DNA of 28,898 nucleotides from Rhodothermaceae bacterium. Lineage in GTDB: Bacteria; Bacteroidota; Rhodothermia; Rhodothermales; Rubricoccaceae. Numbering within the stretch: position 1 is the first letter of the stretch; the number at the start of each line of letters is the position of its first letter. This document shows, in pieces, positions 23,758 to 28,898 of the stretch. A program made the translations under genes and the position numbers. Below the pieces are notes generated by a model. It saw only the letters and a program-made list of their open reading frames with translations. It was not told the origin of the DNA and made no database searches. The DNA lies in contig JABDIZ010000038.1 in the NCBI GenBank assembly GCA_013003465.1, positions 1 through 28,898 of the forward strand, in the 5' to 3' direction.

Positions 23758-23765
23758 TAAGCTTG
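23758..23765 (+). promoter_or_regulatory. Putative -7 element before mnmG
   Basis: TAAGCTTG matches the Bacteroidota pattern TAnnTTTG with one mismatch and lies 42 bases before the preferred mnmG start at 23808. The remaining gap from 23518 to the start contains no gene, tRNA or clear hairpin. Confidence 0.35.
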
Positions 23766-23807
23766 GCGTGCAACACCACATGAATGATGGCCTGCGTGAA
23801 TGACAGC

Positions 23808-25739
23808 ATGAAAGCATCTTTCGACGTAATCGTGGTCGGCGGCGGGCATGCCGGGGCCGAGGCCGCGCATGCCGCAGCGCGCATGGGCGCGCGTACGCTC
23901 CTGGTCACGATGAGCCTGCAGGCCATCGGGCAGATGTCGTGCAACCCGGCCATCGGCGGGATTGGCAAGGGCCAAATCGTCCGCGAGATCGACGCGCTCG
24001 GCGGGCTGATGGGCCGCGTGGCCGACCGTACCGGCATCCAGTTCAAGATGCTCAACCGGCGTAAGGGCCCGGCCGTCTGGAGCCCGCGCTGCCAGAGTGA
24101 CCGCATGGCCTACGCCGCGGCTGTCCGCCAGGAACTCGAAGCGCAGCCCAACCTCTTCTTCCGCCAGGACATGGCGACGGACGTGCTGACGGAGCCCGGC
24201 CCGGACGGCAGGCCGTGGGTCGTAGGCATCCGCACCCAGACGGATCAGACGTTCCGCGCCTCGTACGTCATCCTCACGAGCGGCACGTTCCTCAACGGCA
24301 CCATCCACATCGGACGCAAGACGTACGGCGGAGGCCGCGCGGGCGAACGCGCGGCCGTCGGCCTGAGCGCCAGCCTCGAAGCGCTCGGCTTCGAGATCGG
24401 CCGCCTCAAGACGGGCACACCGCCCCGCCTCGACGGCCGCACCATCGACACCAGCGCTTGTGATGAGCAGCCGGGCGACGACACGCCGCGCCCGTTCTCG
24501 TTCATGACCGAGGCACTGCCCGAGCGGACAGTCTCGTGCTGGCTGACCTACACCAACGACCGGGTGCATGAGCTGCTGCGCGAGGGGTTTGCCGAAAGCC
24601 CGATGTTCGCGGGCCGCATCCAGGGGCGTGGGCCGCGCTACTGCCCCTCCATCGAGGACAAGATCGACCGCTTCGCCGGCAAGGACCGGCACCAACTCTT
24701 TCTCGAGCCCGAAGGCCTCGACACGTACGAGGTCTACGTCAACGGCTTTTCGACCTCGCTCCCCGAAGCGACGCAGTTGGCCGCTTTGCGCCAGGTGGCG
24801 GGGCTGGAGAACGTCCACCTGCTGCGACCCGGCTACGCTATCGAGTACGACTACTTCCCGCCCCATCAGGTCCGCTACTCGCTAGAGACGAAGCGCGTCG
24901 CCGGGCTCTTCTTCGCCGGGCAGATCAACGGCACGACGGGCTACGAGGAAGCTGCGGCGCAGGGCCTGATGGCGGGCATCAACGCGGCGCTCAAGCTCCG
25001 CAACGACGAACCGCTCGTTCTCGGCCGCGACCAGGCCTACATCGGCGTGCTGATCGACGACCTCGTGGCGAAGGGCACCGACGAGCCCTACCGCATGTTC
25101 ACCTCGCGCGCTGAGCACCGCCTGCTTCTCCGCCAGGACACGGCCGACCAGCGCCTCACGCGCCTCGGCCACGAGCTGGGGCTCGCCACCGACGAACGCC
25201 GCACCCGCCTCGACGCCAAGGAAGCAGCCTTGGCTGAAACCATCGACCGCCTGCACGCCACGGCCGTCACGCCTGAGCAGGTGAACGGCTACCTGGAGGC
25301 TGTGGGCACCGCGCCGATTACCGAGCCCACGCGACTCAACCGCCTCGTTCTCCGCCCGGAAGTCACCCTTGCGGATCTCCTCGATGCGACCGGGCGACGC
25401 GACCTCGCCGTTCCCCTGCCAGGCCTGGAACCCGTCGAGGAATTGGCTGAGACGGCGCTGACCTATGCAGGCTACCTGGAGCGCGAGCGCGAGATGGTGG
25501 CCCAGATGCAGAGCCTGGAGCGCTACCGCGTCCCCGACGGCTTCGACTTCGCCGCCGTGCAGGCGATCACACTGGAGGCGCGCGAGAAGCTCCAACAGAT
25601 CCGCCCTGACACGCTCGGGCAGGCGAGCCGCATCTCGGGCGTCAGCCCGGCCGATGTCTCGGCGCTGATGGTGCTCCTCAAAAAGCACCGCCAGCCCGCG
25701 GGCGACGGTGCCTCCGCCGAGGCCGAACCTGCCGCGTGA
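23808..25739 (+). CDS. mnmG: tRNA uridine-5-carboxymethylaminomethyl modification enzyme MnmG (GidA)
   Basis: A 643-residue flavoprotein that partners MnmE in modifying U34 of tRNAs. The FAD-binding motif VIVVGGGHAGAEAA (7-20) lies at the N-terminus, followed by MSCNPAIGGIGKG (43-55), NRRKGPAVWSPRCQSDR (83-99) and the region around PRYCPSIEDKIDRF. The C-terminal helical domain ends with RISGVSPADVSALMVLLKK. The frame also contains ATGs at 23784 and 23787; ATG 23808 (MKASFDVIVV) fits the family N-terminus best. The stop overlaps the rsmG start (TGATG), a very common mnmG-rsmG arrangement. Length and motifs are complete. Confidence 0.96.
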   Translation: MKASFDVIVVGGGHAGAEAAHAAARMGARTLLVTMSLQAIGQMSCNPAIGGIGKGQIVREIDALGGLMGRVADRTGIQFKMLNRRKGPAVWSPRCQSDRMAYAAAVRQELEAQPNLFFRQDMATDVLTEPGPDGRPWVVGIRTQTDQTFRASYVILTSGTFLNGTIHIGRKTYGGGRAGERAAVGLSASLEALGFEIGRLKTGTPPRLDGRTIDTSACDEQPGDDTPRPFSFMTEALPERTVSCWLTYTNDRVHELLREGFAESPMFAGRIQGRGPRYCPSIEDKIDRFAGKDRHQLFLEPEGLDTYEVYVNGFSTSLPEATQLAALRQVAGLENVHLLRPGYAIEYDYFPPHQVRYSLETKRVAGLFFAGQINGTTGYEEAAAQGLMAGINAALKLRNDEPLVLGRDQAYIGVLIDDLVAKGTDEPYRMFTSRAEHRLLLRQDTADQRLTRLGHELGLATDERRTRLDAKEAALAETIDRLHATAVTPEQVNGYLEAVGTAPITEPTRLNRLVLRPEVTLADLLDATGRRDLAVPLPGLEPVEELAETALTYAGYLEREREMVAQMQSLERYRVPDGFDFAAVQAITLEAREKLQQIRPDTLGQASRISGVSPADVSALMVLLKKHRQPAGDGASAEAEPAA

Positions 25740-26374
25740 TGGCCTGGAATCCGCTTGACGAGTGCACGCCTGCCCAGCGCGAACAACTGGCTGCCTTTGT
25801 AGAGCAACTCGCCCGCGTCAACCGAGCGGTCAACCTCGTCGCGCCGAGCACGATTCCGCACGCCGAAGAGCGGCACATCATCCACAGCCTGGCCCTAGCG
25901 TATCGCGCGTTCCCAGACGGCGTAGCGGTCGTGGACTTCGGCGCGGGGGGCGGGCTTCCGACGGTCCCGCTCGCCATTCGTTTCCCGACCGTGCAGTTTG
26001 TTGCTGTAGACGCCGTGCGCAAGAAGACCGAAGCCGTCCGCCTCTTCGCGCGTCGCCTCGGCCTCGACAACCTCGCCGTATGGAACGGGCGAGCCGAGGA
26101 CTGGGACGGCACCGCGCACTACGCCGTCTCTCGTGCCACTGCGCCCCTCGCCGATCTCTGGGGATGGTTCGTCCGCGCCCGCCTTCCGCATGCCGATGTA
26201 CCGGAGGAGTGCTGGTCGCCGGGCCTGCTCACGCTCAAAGGCGGCAACCTCACCGACGAGATCACTGCTCTCCACACGGCCTTTCCCAGCCTGACGGTCG
26301 AACAGACGGATCTCGGGGCGCTGCTTGGGCGGCCGCATTTCACCGAGAAGCGCCTCGTGCAGGTAATCGGATAA
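25739..26374 (+). CDS. rsmG: 16S rRNA (guanine527-N7)-methyltransferase RsmG
   Basis: A 211-residue class I methyltransferase that modifies G527 of 16S rRNA. The N-terminal helix region (LAAFVEQLARVNRAVNLVAP) precedes the SAM-binding motif VVDFGAGGGLPTVPLAI, which is FGAGGGLP rather than the common LGSGAGFPG. Then come VDAVRKKTEAV, AVSRATAPLADL and LTLKGG, all at the places expected for RsmG. The ATG at 25739 overlaps the mnmG stop; a GTG one codon upstream is also possible. A gap of 75 bases separates it from the WYL regulator. Confidence 0.92.
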   Translation: MAWNPLDECTPAQREQLAAFVEQLARVNRAVNLVAPSTIPHAEERHIIHSLALAYRAFPDGVAVVDFGAGGGLPTVPLAIRFPTVQFVAVDAVRKKTEAVRLFARRLGLDNLAVWNGRAEDWDGTAHYAVSRATAPLADLWGWFVRARLPHADVPEECWSPGLLTLKGGNLTDEITALHTAFPSLTVEQTDLGALLGRPHFTEKRLVQVIG

Positions 26375-26449
26375 GTCGGGGTAAGGGATTGACACCGTGC
26401 TGTCACCCCCGAGGTGCTAGTTTTCCCCCTCACCCGCTGCCTGCTGCCC

Positions 26450-27445
26450 ATGCCGCGCCCCGACCGCTCGCTCAACAAGACCGAACGCCTCTTCGCGCTC
26501 GTCCTGCTGCTCCAGAACAAGCCGAACCTCACGAGCCGCGACCTCGCCGAGTACTTCAAGGTGAGCCGCCGCACCATCTTCCGAGACCTGCGGACACTCT
26601 CTGAGTCGGGCGTGCCGCTGACGTACGCCGAGGACGGGGGCTACGAGATCTTGGAGGGGTATCAGCTCCCACCGCTGATGCTGACGGCCCGCGAGGCCGC
26701 GACGGTGCTCATGGGCACGGCCTTCACCAAGCTCCAGCCCGACCCCTCACTCCGCGAGGACGCCGACGCCGTGGCGATGAAGATCCGCTCGGTGCTCCCC
26801 GAGCCCGTCCGCGACTACATCGACACCCTGCAGGAGCGGACGGTGCTGGCGCCCTACAACGAGGTGCAGACGAAGCGGCAGGCGGGGAGCAAGGAGGAGG
26901 GCCTGTGGTACCAACTCTCGGAGGCCCTCGCGCGGCAGCGGCAGGTCAAGATGACCTACTACACGCCCAGCCGCGATGAGGAAACCGTCCGCCTGGTCGA
27001 TCCGCTCGGCCTCGTGTACTACTCGGACCACTGGAACCTGATCGGCTACGACCACCTCCGCGACGACATCCGCAACTTCCGCCTCGACCGCATCCGCAAG
27101 CTGCGCACCCGCTTCGAGACGTTCGAGCCGCCTGCTGACTTCGACCTCAAGGCCTTCCTGCGCGAGCGCGGCGAGAGCCCCAAGAACGTGCGCATGGTGC
27201 TCCGCTTCGCCGCGCGGGCGTGGCGCTGGGCCAAGCAGTCCATCCCCGCCGACGTGGAGGCCGAGCGCACGCTGGATGACGGCCGCACCGAGGCGACATT
27301 CTACTTCGAGAACCCGGACTACGTGGCGCGCTGGCTCCTCCGCTACGGCACCGACGTGGAAGTCGTGGAGCCGGAGGTCCTCCGCGAGAAGCACCGCACC
27401 CTCGCCCTCGACGTAGCCCGGCAGTACGAGGGAGTAGAAGCATGA
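26450..27445 (+). CDS. WYL-domain transcriptional regulator (HTH, YafY/PafC type)
   Basis: A 331-residue regulator. The N-terminal winged helix (KTERLFALVLLLQNKPNLTS, then DLAEYFKVSRRTIFRDLRTL, 31-50) resembles the HTH of YafY/DeoR-like proteins. A linker (71-130) leads to a WYL domain (about 155-225) with LVDPLGLVYYSDHWNLIGYD and FRLDRIRKL, followed by a C-terminal WCX-like extension. WYL domains sense nucleic acids or nucleotides and are linked to DNA damage and defence control. ATG 26450 starts just before the HTH; an upstream start in the same frame would add an unlike leader. The OsmC and methyltransferase genes lie downstream past an AT-richer patch. Target genes are unknown. Confidence 0.88.
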   Translation: MPRPDRSLNKTERLFALVLLLQNKPNLTSRDLAEYFKVSRRTIFRDLRTLSESGVPLTYAEDGGYEILEGYQLPPLMLTAREAATVLMGTAFTKLQPDPSLREDADAVAMKIRSVLPEPVRDYIDTLQERTVLAPYNEVQTKRQAGSKEEGLWYQLSEALARQRQVKMTYYTPSRDEETVRLVDPLGLVYYSDHWNLIGYDHLRDDIRNFRLDRIRKLRTRFETFEPPADFDLKAFLRERGESPKNVRMVLRFAARAWRWAKQSIPADVEAERTLDDGRTEATFYFENPDYVARWLLRYGTDVEVVEPEVLREKHRTLALDVARQYEGVEA

Positions 27446-27534
27446 TTCGTAGCTGCTACATCTTCTAATCAATCGCTGCTGTCAGCCGAAAAACCGATTT
27501 GGATACAGGCAATCTCAGTTCTCTGGTTTGAGCC

Positions 27535-27913
27535 ATTACCGAGGAACGGCTGGCCTACCTGCTACTACTCCAGATACGAGGGTACCGAGTAGACCAAGAG
27601 GATCTACAAAGATTGAGGACAGAGCTAAGGAATGGCGCAAAGGCACCATCTCTTGGTAGCAATGCAGCGATTCATGAAGCCGTTGTAGAGTTGCAGAATC
27701 TCCTCGCTCTGATTGATGGGTATGAGGAGGCCAGGCGACGCCCCATCAAAGCTACTCTGTTCTGCAGGGGTCCGCGATCAAGCTACGGATGCGACTCTGA
27801 AGCGTGCTTGGGACGACCTTAACTCAGGAAAAGATGTCGAGTGGTTTGGCATTGTGAGAGAGAATACACAAGTCGCTGGATGGCCTCTCCAGCTACTTGC
27901 AACGTCAGTCTGA
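27535..27913 (+). pseudogene. Broken gene of unknown family in an AT-richer patch
   Basis: Between the WYL regulator and osmC (27446-28005) the base and codon use is visibly AT-richer, with AGA, CTA and TTG codons. One frame runs from about 27535 (TEERLAYLLLLQIRGYRVDQ, then RLRTELRNG and AIHEAVVELQNLLALIDGY) to a stop at 27822. A second frame, shifted by one, continues from about 27760 (VRDQATDATLKRAWDDLN, VEWFGIVREN, VAGWPLQLLATSV) to 27913. Joined, they give a plausible soluble protein of about 125 residues with a single frameshift. The first codon that fits is ATT, so the start may also be lost. I recognise no family. A decayed horizontally acquired gene is the likeliest reading. 27914-28005 holds no evident gene. 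Confidence 0.45.
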
Positions 27914-28005
27914 TTCTGCATCCCCGTTTGGGGAAATGGCGGTGGGCTGCGTCAGGGGAGGTACAGGCCGCTCTGGCGGCATTGCTCTCCCTCGCTCCGA
28001 CCGCC

Positions 28006-28548
28006 ATGGACTCCCTCCGCCCACCCTACGACCTTGATACCATCCGCATCCCGTTCGAGCGGCGTGCGCAGGCGCTCACGCTCCGCCCTAGCAAGGGACA
28101 GGGCACCGCCACCACCACCGTCCACATGACGGACGGGCTCTCGTGCGAGATCAAGGAGGGCGCCTGGCGCTTCGCCTGCGACACGAGCGAAAAGGGCGGA
28201 GGCCACGACACCGGCCCCAACCCCGGCACCCTCGGGCGCGGCGCGCTCGGCGCCTGCCTCGCTATGACGCTCGTCCGCTTTGCGGCCTGCGAGGGCATCG
28301 CCCTGGATGGCCTCACCGTCGAGGTGGAAGCCGACTACGATGCCTGCGGCGAGTACGGCGTCTCTGACGAGGTGCCGCCTGGCTACCGTGCCATGCGCTG
28401 CATCCTCACCATCGAGAGCGACGCGCCCGAAGCGGAGATCGCCCGCCTCCTCACCGAGGCCGAGCGCGGCACGGCCTTCCTCGACACGTTCCGCCGCGCC
28501 GTCCCGGTGACGTGCGAGACATGGATCGTCCATCCTGAACACAGCTAA
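28006..28548 (+). CDS. OsmC/Ohr-family protein
   Basis: A 180-residue protein with the OsmC core: HMTDGLSCEIKEG (about 42-54), GPNPGTLGRGALGACLAMTL with a Cys at the peroxidatic-type position, then RFAACEGIALDGLTVEVEADYDA. OsmC/Ohr proteins reduce organic hydroperoxides using two Cys residues. The second Cys is probably in VTCETWIV near the C-terminus, although the usual Cys-Pro context is missing, so peroxidase activity is uncertain. ATG 28006 is used; the frame is open upstream into the AT-richer patch, but that part is not OsmC-like. The next gene starts two bases after the stop, so they are probably co-transcribed. Confidence 0.82.
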   Translation: MDSLRPPYDLDTIRIPFERRAQALTLRPSKGQGTATTTVHMTDGLSCEIKEGAWRFACDTSEKGGGHDTGPNPGTLGRGALGACLAMTLVRFAACEGIALDGLTVEVEADYDACGEYGVSDEVPPGYRAMRCILTIESDAPEAEIARLLTEAERGTAFLDTFRRAVPVTCETWIVHPEHS

Positions 28549-28550
28549 CC

Positions 28551-28898
28551 ATGAACCCCCGACTCCAACGCCGCGTCCAGCGCTACGGCTGGGACCGCGC
28601 CGCCGCCTACTACGAGCCGTCCTGGAAGGACCAGCTCGCTCCCGCCCAATCCCTCCTCCTCGACCGCGCTGCGCTCCGGCCCGGCGAATGGGTCCTCGAC
28701 GTGGCCTGCGGCACGGGTCTCGTCACGTTTCCCGCCGCCGACGCAGTCGCCCCCACCGGCTTCGTCGCCGCCACCGATCTCTCGGATGGGATGGTTGCCC
28801 ACATCGCCGCGGAATCGCTGCGCCGTGATCTCGGCCATGTGGCTGCCGAGCAGGGGGATGCCGAAGCACTCGCCTTTACCAACGGCACGTTCGACGCC
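28551..28898 (+). CDS. Class I SAM-dependent methyltransferase (partial, runs off the window)
   Basis: The first 116 codons of a methyltransferase that continues beyond the window. After an N-terminal helix (RVQRYGWDRAAAYYEPSW) comes motif I, VLDVACGTGLVTFPAA, then the acidic motif VAATDLSDGMV and QGDAEALAF, the pattern of UbiE/MenG-like and related small-molecule methyltransferases. The start is ATG 28551, two bases after the OsmC stop. The substrate cannot be told from this part. Confidence 0.85.
   Translation, partial: MNPRLQRRVQRYGWDRAAAYYEPSWKDQLAPAQSLLLDRAALRPGEWVLDVACGTGLVTFPAADAVAPTGFVAATDLSDGMVAHIAAESLRRDLGHVAAEQGDAEALAFTNGTFDA

Noticed and set aside
26389..26425. TTGACA plus TAGTTTTC as a promoter for the WYL gene
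   Set aside because: The spacing between the two boxes (23 bases) fits neither the sigma70 nor the Bacteroidota arrangement, although TAGTTTTC alone resembles a -7 box.
1..28898. CRISPR array, insertion sequence, integrase or known defence island
   Set aside because: No repeat-spacer array and no transposase, recombinase or defence gene was found on either strand.

Overview
The window is a GC-rich bacterial chromosome segment. It most likely comes from the Rhodothermota/Bacteroidota side of the tree (Rhodothermus/Salinibacter/Rubricoccaceae-like). This is an inference from several signs: a protease with a type IX secretion-like C-terminal domain, a Bacteroidota-type YidC with Lys in place of the groove Arg, a recurrent TAnCTTG element upstream of genes that resembles the Bacteroidota -7 box TAnnTTTG, weak Shine-Dalgarno sites, and an N-terminal match to Salinibacter xanthorhodopsin.

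Layout. (1) 1-3978: fatty-acid initiation operon plsX-fabH-fabD-fabG, without the usual acpP. (2) 4044-8319: DEAD-box RNA helicase, a secreted ChaN/Tiki-type protein four bases behind it, and an M49-like (dipeptidyl peptidase III-type) zinc peptidase lipoprotein under its own promoter, closed by a strong hairpin. (3) 8574-11435, minus strand: DUF3179 lipoprotein, an NAD(P)-binding protein and an SDR. A divergent MarR regulator (11575-12015) follows, with an inverted repeat over the predicted SDR promoter. (4) 12028-13515: aquaporin with an altered second NPA motif, a small lipoprotein whose end runs into tRNA-Val(UAC), and tRNA-Gly(CCC). (5) 13714-18153: the conserved rpmH-rnpA-yidC-mnmE block, with an ankyrin-repeat gene between yidC and mnmE. 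(6) 18205-23517: an insertion separating mnmE from mnmG-rsmG. It holds an ABC exporter, a truncated xanthorhodopsin-like ORF, a lycopene cyclase, a Blh-type beta-carotene dioxygenase, a decayed tRNA-Val copy and the protease. (7) 23808-26374: mnmG-rsmG. (8) 26450-28898: WYL-domain regulator, an AT-richer patch with a broken gene, an OsmC-like protein and the start of a methyltransferase.

The most interesting region is 20108-22451. An 84-codon ORF begins with the helix A sequence of xanthorhodopsin, then loses all further rhodopsin features. It overlaps (ATGA) a lycopene beta-cyclase, which overlaps (ATGA) a Blh dioxygenase, so lycopene to beta-carotene to retinal is kept while the local rhodopsin is reduced to a fragment. 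The cassette is bracketed by a 44-nt imperfect direct repeat exactly 2,300 bp apart. The right copy runs into a tRNA-Val pseudogene whose apparently intact relative lies 9 kb upstream.
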